Shown here piece by piece: positions 7,326-12,783 of a DNA stretch of 12,783 nucleotides (the first letter of the stretch is position 1; the number at the start of each line of letters is the position of its first letter). Position numbers and translations under genes: made by a program. Below the pieces are notes generated by a model. The model was given only the letters and a program-made list of their open reading frames with translations. It was not told the origin of the DNA and did no database searches. This DNA is from Actinomycetes bacterium (lineage in GTDB: Bacteria > Actinomycetota > Aquicultoria > CAJVYJ01 > JAUVQD01), in the NCBI GenBank assembly GCA_030598355.1, contig JAUVQD010000012.1, forward strand, positions 1 to 12,783. Direction: 5' to 3'.

Positions 7326-8316
7326 CATCGCGGTTATTGGCGCTGGTAGCTGGGGAACAGCAATTTCAAATTTGCTGGCCAAATCAGGGAATACGGTTAC
7401 TCTTTGGGGACGAGATCCTGAACTCATGGATACGATCAACGCGACAGCTAGGAATCCGCGATATCTTAAAGATATAGAATTGCCTTCAAAAGTTGAGGCG
7501 ACCTCCGATATTGCTCAAGCGGTAAGAGATAAAGAGTTTATAGTTGTGGCTGTCCCTTCACACGCCATGCGAAGCATGATGCAGAAGATGTCCGCTCATA
7601 TAACCGGTCAGCCTATAATTGTCAGCTTGACTAAGGGTATGGAGCAAGGAACTTTGCTCAGAATGACCCAAATAATATCGGAGCTGATCGGGGGAGCTAA
7701 AGTAGGTGTGCTGTCAGGTCCGAACCATGCTGAGGAAGTTAGCCTAAGCATCCCGAGCGCGACTGTAGTCGCGTCTGATGACGATGAAGTCACTGTCAGG
7801 CTTCAAAAGCTTTTCATGACGCCAACATTTAGAGTCTACATCAACAAAGATGTCATCGGAGTCGAATTGGCTGCCGCCACAAAAAATGTTATCGCGATTG
7901 CGGTCGGTATCTCGGACGGTTTAGGTTATGGAGACAATGCGCGCGCTGGCTTGATGACACGCGGCTTAGCAGAGATGACGCGCCTTGGCGTGGCCCTCGG
8001 AGCCAGGCCGATGACCTACGCTGGCTTGGCTGGAATCGGGGATCTTGTAGCTACCTGCACCAGTAGACACAGTCGAAACCGGGCCGTGGGTGAGAGTGTC
8101 GCTAAGGGCAAGAGTGTGGAAGAATCCCAGGCAGCGACGGGTATGATTGCCGAAGGTATTAAGACGGCGGAAGTTCTTAGATCCCTGGCTGAACGGGCCA
8201 AACTAGAGATGCCGATTACTCAAAGTGTCTTTGATGTGATTTATCGTGAGAAGAATCCGAGTACCTGTGTTCGTGAACTTATGAATCGTGGACCAGCGGA
8301 AGAAGAGCTTACGTAG
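7318..8316 (+). CDS. gpsA: NAD(P)-dependent glycerol-3-phosphate dehydrogenase
   Basis: Reduces dihydroxyacetone phosphate to sn-glycerol 3-phosphate, the backbone used by PlsY and PlsC upstream. The 332-residue protein begins with the Rossmann fingerprint IAVIGAGSWGTA (residues 4-15). It continues with VPSHAMR, SLTKGME (K106), LSGPNHAEEV at 132-141, the catalytic-lysine segment AAATKNVIAIA (K189), and GDNARAGLMTRG and GLAGIGDLVATCTS in the substrate-binding helical domain. The start is TTG at 7318, since the fold begins directly there; purines at 7301-7315 are a loose Shine-Dalgarno. It overlaps plsY by eight bases, and its TAG overlaps the end of the opposing FmdB-type gene by eight bases. 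It is the last gene of the cmk operon. Confidence 0.97.
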   Translation: MANIAVIGAGSWGTAISNLLAKSGNTVTLWGRDPELMDTINATARNPRYLKDIELPSKVEATSDIAQAVRDKEFIVVAVPSHAMRSMMQKMSAHITGQPIIVSLTKGMEQGTLLRMTQIISELIGGAKVGVLSGPNHAEEVSLSIPSATVVASDDDEVTVRLQKLFMTPTFRVYINKDVIGVELAAATKNVIAIAVGISDGLGYGDNARAGLMTRGLAEMTRLGVALGARPMTYAGLAGIGDLVATCTSRHSRNRAVGESVAKGKSVEESQAATGMIAEGIKTAEVLRSLAERAKLEMPITQSVFDVIYREKNPSTCVRELMNRGPAEEELT

Positions 8317-8620
8317 TAGATTTTTCCTTCGTTCTTTCCGACGTCTTACCCTCGCTGGAGGGTTTCTCAGATTTTTCGGACTTATCAGACGTATTTGATT
8401 TTTTATCCGATTTTGTCTCTCGCGCGGCAGGGTCGGTCGACTTCTGTTTGTAGTCTGTTGTGTAGAAACCAGAGCCCTTGAATATTATTCCAACCGGATG
8501 AAAAACTCTGTGTATTGGTCCGCCACATTTCTCGCAGGCCGAAGGCGCTTCATCGTTTATCTTGTGTATAACTTCAAATTCATGTTTGCATTTTCGGCAA
8601 CGGTAGCCATAAGTTGGCAT
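8309..8620 (-). CDS. FmdB-type zinc ribbon protein with a disordered tail
   Basis: A 103-residue protein of the FmdB/CxxC_CxxC_SSSS family, a putative small regulatory or nucleic-acid-associated zinc ribbon whose function is not firmly known. The ribbon has C8/C11 (YRCRKCKHEF) and C29/C32 (CEKCGGPIHR), followed by GIIFKGSGFYTTD, the family's conserved end. Residues 60-103 are low-complexity Lys/Ser/Glu/Thr and probably disordered. The start at 8620 (MPTYGYRC) fits the family and has a strong AGGGAGG at 8630-8636 nine bases upstream; an in-frame ATG at 8644 would put that site inside the gene. It is the only minus-strand gene in the window, converging on gpsA with an eight-base tail-to-tail overlap and diverging from pgeF. 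Confidence 0.9.
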   Translation of the reverse strand: MPTYGYRCRKCKHEFEVIHKINDEAPSACEKCGGPIHRVFHPVGIIFKGSGFYTTDYKQKSTDPAARETKSDKKSNTSDKSEKSEKPSSEGKTSERTKEKSTT

Positions 8621-8629
8621 ATGCTGGTA

Positions 8630-8636
8630 CCTCCCT
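8630..8636 (-). promoter_or_regulatory. Shine-Dalgarno deciding the FmdB-type gene start
   Basis: On the minus strand AGGGAGG lies nine bases before the ATG at 8620. It is one of the strongest ribosome sites here and rules out the in-frame upstream ATG at 8644 as the main start. Confidence 0.75.
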
Positions 8637-8647
8637 AAACTCATTAG

Positions 8648-8675
8648 ATTCTAGCATGAGAGTATAAACATGCAA
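8648..8675 (-). promoter_or_regulatory. Probable promoter of the FmdB-type gene (extended -10)
   Basis: Read on the minus strand, TAGAAT (8648-8653) is preceded by TGC, an extended -10 of the TGn type. TTGCAT (8670-8675) lies 16 bases further upstream as a partial -35. Transcription would start near 8641, about 20 bases before the ATG. GCATG (8654-8658) and CATGC (8669-8673) form a 5-base inverted repeat inside the spacer, which could be a small operator. Confidence 0.5.
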
Positions 8676-8689
8676 GGCAAATTGTTTGT

Positions 8690-8698
8690 TGATAGAAT
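8690..8698 (+). promoter_or_regulatory. Probable pgeF promoter (extended -10)
   Basis: TGATAGAAT carries TGn immediately before TAGAAT (8693-8698), the same extended -10 form as on the opposite strand. Transcription would begin near 8705, leaving a leader of about 38 bases. At a 17-base spacing the -35 position (8670-8675, ATGCAA) is poor and coincides with the proposed -35 of the divergent gene. Confidence 0.45.
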
Positions 8699-8710
8699 AC
8701 ATAAGCGCTA

Positions 8711-8745
8711 AGAAGGAGCAACCAATCTAGAAGGAGCGATTGGTG
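8711..8745 (+). promoter_or_regulatory. Duplicated Shine-Dalgarno and small start-codon hairpin before pgeF
   Basis: AGAAGGAGC occurs twice, at 8711-8719 and 8729-8737. Only the second is at working distance from the start: six bases from its AAGGAG to GTG 8743, three to TTG 8740. ACCAATC (8721-8727) is the reverse complement of GATTGGT (8738-8744), so a 7-pair stem would put the second ribosome site in the 10-base loop and the start codon in the stem. No open frame begins at the first site. A translational control role is inference. Confidence 0.4.
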
Positions 8746-9525
8746 CACAAAAGTAGACCAAAATTCTTTATCCCCGAGGGCCTGCCTCCCGGCGATATCA
8801 AAATTGCGTTTTCGACCAGGCTTGGGGGAGTCAGCGAACCTCCGTTTGACTCATTGAATCTTGGATTTAAGGCCGGCGACAAACACGAAATGGTTCTAGA
8901 GAATCGCCGTATATTGGCTAAATCCTTAAATCTTGATCTCCGGGATTTGACTTTTGCTCAACAAGTTCATAGTGATAATGTCACTTTGATTGACAAAAGC
9001 TTAGTCGGTGCCGGCAATGGCTTATCGCCGTTATCCTTGCCTGAAACAGATGGGCTGATCACCGATCTTGAAGATGTTGGCCTGGTGGTTTTGAGTGCCG
9101 ACTGCCTGCCCATTATCTTGATTGATCCTCTTATAAAGATTTGCGCTGCGGTACATGCTGGCTGGCGGGGAACCCTCAAAAGAATAGCCGCTAAAACCGT
9201 TGCCGAAATGATACGGAAGGGGGCCGTCGCCTCCAGGATAAAAGCGTTTCTCGGGCCGGCTATCGGTGAATGTTGCATGGAAATTGGCCCGGATCTATTT
9301 GAACAATTCTCAACAGTCTTCGATTTAGGCCCGGTTACTGAAAAGCCCCATCTAAATTTACCCGGTATTAATGAGACGATTCTCAAAAGCGTCGGTCTTT
9401 TACCCCAGAACATTGAGAGCACGAAGTTGTGCACCTCTTGTCGGCCGGACTTGTTTTTTTCTTGGCGACGAGATGGCCAAACCGGGCGTCAAGGCGCGTT
9501 GGTTATCCGCTCTTCCAACCTTTAG
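8743..9525 (+). CDS. pgeF: PgeF/YfiH (laccase-domain) protein, peptidoglycan editing factor or purine nucleoside phosphorylase
   Basis: A member of the Cu-oxidase_4/DUF152 (YfiH, YlmD) family, 261 residues. Work on relatives links it to purine nucleoside phosphorolysis or deamination and to removing wrongly built UDP-MurNAc-L-Ser precursors, so the exact reaction here is not certain. The metal-binding residues are present: H76 (QQVHSDN), C121 (SADCLP) and H138 (VHAGWRG). Other family blocks are FSTRLGGVS, TDGLIT, GPAIGECC and the C-terminal CTSCRPDLFFSWRRDG. I prefer GTG at 8743, six bases after AAGGAG, over TTG at 8740; they differ by one residue. It has its own promoter, and a 72-base gap separates it from phoU. 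Its classical partner yggS follows after phoU. Confidence 0.93.
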   Translation: MHKSRPKFFIPEGLPPGDIKIAFSTRLGGVSEPPFDSLNLGFKAGDKHEMVLENRRILAKSLNLDLRDLTFAQQVHSDNVTLIDKSLVGAGNGLSPLSLPETDGLITDLEDVGLVVLSADCLPIILIDPLIKICAAVHAGWRGTLKRIAAKTVAEMIRKGAVASRIKAFLGPAIGECCMEIGPDLFEQFSTVFDLGPVTEKPHLNLPGINETILKSVGLLPQNIESTKLCTSCRPDLFFSWRRDGQTGRQGALVIRSSNL

Positions 9526-9551
9526 ATTGGTCAATCACTTGCTCTTATGCG

Positions 9552-9569
9552 TAGAATAATTGCTTAAGC
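9552..9569 (+). promoter_or_regulatory. Possible phoU promoter with palindrome at the start site
   Basis: TAGAAT at 9552-9557 matches the -10 consensus at five of six positions and is the same hexamer as in the fmdB and pgeF promoters. No convincing -35 is found at 16-18 bases. An exact 8-base palindrome GCTTAAGC (9562-9569) lies where transcription would begin and could be a small operator. The ribosome site GGGAGG (9589-9594) lies only three bases before the phoU ATG. Confidence 0.35.
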
Positions 9570-9597
9570 GGGTTAAATTACTTTTGTCGGGAGGATT

Positions 9598-10245
9598 ATG
9601 CGGCGGACTTTTCATGAGGAGCTAAAAGAGCTAAAAGAAGAAGTCTTAGGAGTCGGTCGCCTGGTTGAGACGGCAATTGAGAAAGCGGTCAATGCGCTTG
9701 TAGCTAATGATCTCACCCTGGCTGACGAGGTGATTGTCGGTGACGATGAAATCGACAAACGAGCAATGATGGCTGAGGAACGTTGCCTCTCTGTTGTTGC
9801 CCGCCAATCTCCCGTGGCTCGAGATCTGAGGCTCATTTTCTCGCTTCTTTTCATTAGTGTTCATCTTGAGCGGATGGGGGACTTGGCTCACAATATTGCT
9901 AAGATGACAAAAAGAACTTCAAAAGAAGATAGCCAACCTGAACTACTAGATTTAATTACAGAGATGGGGCGGCAGACCCGGGGGATAGTTCACACTGGTT
10001 TAAAAGCTTTTGCCGAAAGAGACCTTAAGTTGGCTCGGGCGCTTCCGCAACTAGACGAACCAATTGACGATCTTTTCAAAAAGTTTTTCAAGGAACTGGC
10101 GAAAGTTTCGGATATAGAACACTTTTTTGAGTGGGCCAGCAATATGGTCCTAGCCAGCAGGTATCTTGAGCGAATCGCTGATCACGCGGTGGATATAGGG
10201 GAGCGGGTCAGCTATCTTGTCACCGGAAAATTGGAAGAATTCTAG
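9598..10245 (+). CDS. phoU: PhoU-family phosphate-signalling regulator
   Basis: PhoU proteins connect phosphate uptake by the PstSCAB transporter with a PhoR-type sensor kinase and act at the inner face of the membrane. The 215-residue, all-helical protein has two PhoU repeats, each with the family's metal-binding ExxxD pattern: E91..D95 (LERMGDLAHNI) and E191..D195 (LERIADHAVDI). The N-terminus MRRTFHEELKELKEEV is typical, which fixes the ATG at 9598 although GGGAGG is only three bases away. No pst or phoBR gene lies in the window; the gene leads a run into yggS (3-base gap), sepF and proC. Family membership is clear, while a role in Pst control is inferred from the family. Confidence 0.93.
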   Translation: MRRTFHEELKELKEEVLGVGRLVETAIEKAVNALVANDLTLADEVIVGDDEIDKRAMMAEERCLSVVARQSPVARDLRLIFSLLFISVHLERMGDLAHNIAKMTKRTSKEDSQPELLDLITEMGRQTRGIVHTGLKAFAERDLKLARALPQLDEPIDDLFKKFFKELAKVSDIEHFFEWASNMVLASRYLERIADHAVDIGERVSYLVTGKLEEF

Positions 10246-10248
10246 TTC

Positions 10249-10932
10249 ATGGGTTTTGAATATATCTCAGACAATCTTCAGGACATTCGGGAAGAAATCA
10301 GACTTGCAGCTCTAAAAAGCGGCCGGGATCAAAAAGATATTCGTCTTGTCGTAGTTGGGAAGACCCGATCAGTTGATGAGATATCAAAGGTGATCGCCGA
10401 AGGAGTGGTTGATCTTGGCGAAAATCGCGTACAAGAGCTCCTGGCTAAACAATCCCGGATCGATAAAGATATCTGTTGGCATTTTATCGGATCGCTTCAG
10501 AGGAATAAGGTTAAAAGTGTAGTTGGAGCTGTCGGGCTTATACAGTCGGTTGATAGACATGAGCTTGCTGCGGAAATAGACAAAAAAGCGGAAATGGCCG
10601 GTTTGGTTCAGTCAGTCCTGGTTGAGGTGAATGTGGCGGGTGAATTAACGAAGCATGGAGTCGATCCAAAAAATATTGAAAGTTTTATTGCCGAACTTGG
10701 CAAGCTAAGGCATATTAGTGTAGAGGGCGTTATGACTATAGCGCCATTGGCGGAAAATACGGAGTCAATTAGACCGGTATTTGCCAAACTAAAGCAAGTG
10801 TACGACAATTTAGCTAGGAACTGGAACTTGCAGTGGCTATCGATGGGCATGTCAAACGATTTTACAGTGGCTATCGAAGAAGGCTCAAACATGGTTCGGA
10901 TAGGAAGAGCTGTATTTCAGGAGTCTCCATAA
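10249..10932 (+). CDS. yggS: YggS/PROSC-type PLP homeostasis protein
   Basis: A pyridoxal-5'-phosphate-binding protein, fold-type III single-domain TIM barrel, that helps balance PLP and amino- or keto-acid pools; no enzyme activity is established. The 227-residue protein has the PLP lysine at K38 (VVVGKTRS, usually AVSKT), GENRVQE at 57-63, HFIGSLQRNK at 78-87, VNVAGE at 128-132, and the phosphate-binding SMGMSNDF (198-205) and IGRAVF (218-223). Length is normal. The ATG lies three bases after the phoU stop with no good Shine-Dalgarno, so it probably depends on coupling. Linkage to sepF is conserved in Gram-positives, where it is called ylmE. Confidence 0.94.
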   Translation: MGFEYISDNLQDIREEIRLAALKSGRDQKDIRLVVVGKTRSVDEISKVIAEGVVDLGENRVQELLAKQSRIDKDICWHFIGSLQRNKVKSVVGAVGLIQSVDRHELAAEIDKKAEMAGLVQSVLVEVNVAGELTKHGVDPKNIESFIAELGKLRHISVEGVMTIAPLAENTESIRPVFAKLKQVYDNLARNWNLQWLSMGMSNDFTVAIEEGSNMVRIGRAVFQESP

Positions 10933-10937
10933 GGAGG
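10931..10937 (+). promoter_or_regulatory. Strong sepF Shine-Dalgarno overlapping the yggS stop
   Basis: AAGGAGG begins within the yggS TAA (10930-10932) and lies four bases before the sepF ATG. It is the best match to the anti-Shine-Dalgarno in this run, suggesting high SepF translation compared with yggS and proC, whose starts lack one. Confidence 0.7.
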
Positions 10938-10941
10938 AGCG

Positions 10942-11415
10942 ATGAGGGAACTTTGGCAAAAAACGTTAGGGTATTTTGGACTGGCAGACGAGGAGCCGTA
11001 TGAGGATGAGTACGACGATCTAGATGACGACAGGCTCTATACCCGTGAGGCGTCAACTGTTAGAAGGATAACCCGATCTCCAGATTTAAGTCGAGCCGAG
11101 CGGGCGGCGGCTTTGAGGTCAGTGCAGCCACCGTCGGTCCGAGTCAATATTGTTGAGCCAAAGGGCTTCAATGATGCTCAGCAGATTGCGGATAAGTTCA
11201 AGGCAAAGCAGCCTGTGATTATCAACCTTCAACAAATAGAACACGACCTTTCAAAACGCTTAATTGATTTCAGCAGCGGTCTGACCTACGGCCTCAACGG
11301 AGGAATGCAACGCATTGCCGAAAAAGTCTTCTTGTTGACTCCCAGCAATGTCGAAGTGAGTGCTGCGGAGAAAAAACGCCTGCGCGAACGGGGTTTCTTC
11401 TTCAATCAATTCTAG
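10942..11415 (+). CDS. sepF: Cell division protein SepF
   Basis: Membrane anchor and bundler of FtsZ at the septum, partly replacing FtsA in Gram-positives and cyanobacteria. The 157-residue protein has an N-terminal amphipathic helix (MRELWQKTLGYFGL, 1-14) for membrane binding and a very acidic linker at 17-30. The compact SepF domain follows from about 66: PVIINLQ at 91-97, RLIDFSSGLTYGLNGGMQRI at 106-125 and EKVFLLTPSNVEV at 127-139. An aromatic end, GFFFNQF, closes it. Length and order are typical. The start is fixed by the strong upstream ribosome site. It sits between yggS and proC with gaps of nine and three bases; ftsZ is not in the window. Confidence 0.96.
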   Translation: MRELWQKTLGYFGLADEEPYEDEYDDLDDDRLYTREASTVRRITRSPDLSRAERAAALRSVQPPSVRVNIVEPKGFNDAQQIADKFKAKQPVIINLQQIEHDLSKRLIDFSSGLTYGLNGGMQRIAEKVFLLTPSNVEVSAAEKKRLRERGFFFNQF

Positions 11416-11418
11416 GTT

Positions 11419-12225
11419 TTGAAAGAAATAAGTTTTATAGGGGCAGGACGGATGGCAGAGGCCCTCGTTAGCGGGCTCCTTTCAGAAGACACTCTTGACC
11501 CCGATGAAATAATTGTATCCGATATCGACGACCAAAGGCTTGAGGCTCTCTCAAGAAGTTTGGGCGTCGAAACCACAACCGATAATAAACGTGCCGCAGA
11601 GCTCGGCAAATATATTCTCTTAGCAGTTAAACCTCAGAACATTGATCAAGCGGTAAAGAGCTTAGGCGCTCCTTTAACGGGTGACAAAGTTATCATTTCA
11701 ATTGCCGCCGGAATCACAACGTCGCGCATTCAGGATTTGCTCGGTCAAGATCTGCCGATTGTCCGGGTTATGCCAAATACCCCGGCGCTGGTAAACGCTG
11801 GTGTGTCGGCAGTCGCTTTGCCGGAAGGAATGGATACAGAAAAAAAAGCGTTCATTCAAAAGTTGATGAGCGCGGCCGGAGAAGTTGTTTATGTTGACGA
11901 GGGTGACATTGACGCAGTTACTGCTCTTAGCGGTTCAGGTCCGGCATATTTTCTGCAATTCGTTCTCGAGCTTAAAAAGGCTGGTGTTGGCGCGGGCTTA
12001 AGTGAAGAGACGGCTGCAACTCTGGCCCGTCAAACGTTTATCGGGTCAGCCGCCTTGCTTGAGCAGACGGGCAAAACCGAGAGTGAACTTATTAAAGCGG
12101 TGGCTTCCCCAGGCGGCACTACGGAGGCAGCCCTAGGAGTCTTTAGTGAGATGGGCCTTAGTGATATAGTAAAAAAGGCTGTTAACGCCGGGTTAGCTAG
12201 AGCGAAAGCACTAGCGAAAACTTAA
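11419..12225 (+). CDS. proC: Pyrroline-5-carboxylate reductase
   Basis: Final step of proline synthesis: NAD(P)H-dependent reduction of 1-pyrroline-5-carboxylate. The 268-residue protein has a Rossmann start (ISFIGAGRMAEAL, 4-16), AVKPQN at 69-74, MPNTPALVNAG at 118-128, and the C-terminal dimerisation and active-site blocks LSGSGPAYF (170-178), TFIGSA and ASPGGTTEAAL (229-239). The start is TTG at 11419, three bases after the sepF stop; there is no Shine-Dalgarno and the next in-frame ATG is inside the nucleotide-binding motif, so coupling to sepF is likely. proC in this position is known from Clostridia-type sepF clusters, where no division role has been assigned to it. Confidence 0.96.
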   Translation: MKEISFIGAGRMAEALVSGLLSEDTLDPDEIIVSDIDDQRLEALSRSLGVETTTDNKRAAELGKYILLAVKPQNIDQAVKSLGAPLTGDKVIISIAAGITTSRIQDLLGQDLPIVRVMPNTPALVNAGVSAVALPEGMDTEKKAFIQKLMSAAGEVVYVDEGDIDAVTALSGSGPAYFLQFVLELKKAGVGAGLSEETAATLARQTFIGSAALLEQTGKTESELIKAVASPGGTTEAALGVFSEMGLSDIVKKAVNAGLARAKALAKT

Positions 12226-12254
12226 ACAAGCTATGGATTTGTACCCAGTCTTAG

Positions 12255-12263
12255 TGGTATGAT
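12255..12263 (+). promoter_or_regulatory. Probable yggT-divIVA promoter (extended -10)
   Basis: TGGTATGAT has TGn directly before TATGAT (12258-12263), five of six to the -10 consensus. No clear -35 is seen at 16-18 bases. Transcription would start near 12270, about 30 bases before yggT. The 75-base gap after proC otherwise contains only the ribosome site AAGAGGT at 12286-12292. Confidence 0.5.
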
Positions 12264-12300
12264 GTTGATTTGCAGTTTCTTGATAAAGAGGTAAATTTAT

Positions 12301-12588
12301 TTGCCAATTATCGAATTAGTAGACAAAGCTTTTCAGATATATAGCTTCTTGATTTTGGCTAGGATCATAATGTCGTGGATAACAGTACCAGATACACCGC
12401 CATTAGATGTGGTGGTCAGGTTTATTAACGATGTTACTGAGCCCTATTTAGGGGTATTTCGAAGGTTGTTGCCGATGGTCGGTGTCGGCGGAGCAGGAAT
12501 AGATTTTTCGCCGATTATCGCGTTTTTTGTTCTAGGTCTAATAAGAGGGCTAGTTCTCTCGGTGCTATCTCAGCTCCTGGGAGTCTAG
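12301..12588 (+). CDS. yggT: YggT-family membrane protein
   Basis: A 95-residue inner-membrane protein (YlmG in Bacillus, also in chloroplasts), linked to division and nucleoid or membrane organisation but without a defined activity. It has two membrane segments (about 10-28 and 69-92) joined by the conserved loop with EPYLGVFRRLLP and GGAGIDFSPI; the SW pair at 25-26 ends the first helix. The start is TTG at 12301, eight bases after AAGAGGT (12286-12292). The short length is normal for the bacterial family. It lies between proC and divIVA, the order known from other Gram-positive division clusters, without the ylmH (S4-domain) gene often found between yggT and divIVA. Confidence 0.93.
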   Translation: MPIIELVDKAFQIYSFLILARIIMSWITVPDTPPLDVVVRFINDVTEPYLGVFRRLLPMVGVGGAGIDFSPIIAFFVLGLIRGLVLSVLSQLLGV

Positions 12589-12615
12589 CGAACAAGTAGA
12601 GGAAGGGAATATCAT

Positions 12616-12783
12616 ATGAAACTTACGCCTTTAGATATTCATCACAAAGAATTCCGTCGAGCGCTTCGCGGTTACAACGAAGAAGAAGTAGATGTTTTCC
12701 TGGATCAAGTTGCCGAGGAATTCGAAAGAGTTTTTAAGGAAAACATTGATTCAAAAGAGCAAGTTGAAAAGATGAGGGAAAAA
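12616..12783 (+). CDS. divIVA: DivIVA/Wag31-type polar scaffold protein, N-terminal part (3' end outside the window)
   Basis: Fifty-six codons are visible, open to the right edge. The N-terminus MKLTPLDIHHKEFRRALRG, then YNEEEVDVFLDQVAEEFER, is the highly conserved DivIVA membrane-binding domain. F13 and the arginine pair R14/R15 lie in the segment that contacts membranes, and the following sequence enters the parallel coiled coil. DivIVA marks curved membrane at poles and septa and recruits division or growth machinery. The start is ATG at 12616, with the purine-rich AGGAAGGG at 12600-12607 about eight bases upstream. It follows yggT by 27 bases with no promoter or terminator visible, so the two are probably co-transcribed. 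C-terminal length and paralogue type cannot be judged here. Confidence 0.94.
   Translation, partial: MKLTPLDIHHKEFRRALRGYNEEEVDVFLDQVAEEFERVFKENIDSKEQVEKMREK

Noticed and set aside
8621..8644. Upstream ATG at 8644 for the FmdB-type gene
   Set aside because: It would place the strong AGGGAGG site inside the gene and add eight residues absent from the family.
8967..9434. 155-codon minus-strand frame inside pgeF
   Set aside because: It is antisense to conserved pgeF motifs and has no recognisable domain.
9429..9465. GC-rich patch followed by a run of T inside pgeF, as a terminator
   Set aside because: The run encodes the conserved CRPDLFFSW block and the preceding bases do not form a stable perfect stem.
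1..12783. tRNA, rRNA, CRISPR, prophage, toxin-antitoxin or defence genes
   Set aside because: Both strands were read in every gap and no cloverleaf, spaced repeat array, integrase, or typical defence or toxin protein was seen.

Overview
The window looks like the chromosome of a free-living Gram-positive-type bacterium with moderate base composition, either an early-branching actinobacterial lineage or a Clostridia-like one. The evidence is a UPF0182 membrane protein, SepF plus DivIVA with YggT, the MEP-pathway enzyme IspH, the radical-SAM/DUF512 protein beside der, and gene orders (cmk-plsC..der; pgeF..yggS-sepF-proC-yggT-divIVA) that I know from actinobacteria and Clostridia. The exact lineage cannot be fixed from this sequence. 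Coding density is very high, genes overlap or abut, and several start with TTG. No rRNA, tRNA, CRISPR array, insertion sequence or phage gene is visible.

Layout. (1) 1-1781: 3' part of a UPF0182-family gene, cut by the window edge. (2) 1782-1956: intergenic region with a near-perfect long hairpin (1781-1855) and then a probable promoter for a leaderless cmk. (3) 1957-8316: a tightly packed, probably single operon cmk-plsC-ispH-(PDZ/radical SAM/DUF512)-der-plsY-gpsA, with junctions between an 8-nt overlap and a 10-nt gap. (4) 8309-8620: one minus-strand gene, an FmdB-type zinc ribbon protein, which overlaps the end of gpsA tail to tail. (5) 8621-8742: a divergent promoter region serving fmdB and pgeF. 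(6) 8743-9525: pgeF. (7) 9598-12225: phoU-yggS-sepF-proC, closely spaced behind their own probable promoter. (8) 12226-12783: yggT with its own extended -10 promoter, then the first 56 codons of divIVA, cut by the right edge.

How the genes work together. The first operon is rich in membrane-lipid functions. GpsA makes sn-glycerol 3-phosphate, PlsY and PlsC acylate it to lysophosphatidic and phosphatidic acid, IspH makes the isoprenoid precursors IPP and DMAPP, and Cmk rephosphorylates CMP, a by-product of CDP-diacylglycerol chemistry. Der adds ribosome assembly, and the DUF512 radical SAM protein has no known role. The second half is the tail of a division and cell-wall cluster: PgeF (peptidoglycan precursor editing), YggS (PLP homeostasis), SepF (FtsZ membrane anchor), ProC, YggT and DivIVA. 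A phoU gene lies within that order, with no Pst transporter gene in the window.

No clearly new multi-gene system stands out. The observations most worth following up are the REP/MITE-like hairpin, the leaderless cmk promoter, the shared divergent promoter of fmdB and pgeF, the uncharacterised DUF512 radical SAM enzyme, and the rearranged division cluster carrying phoU.
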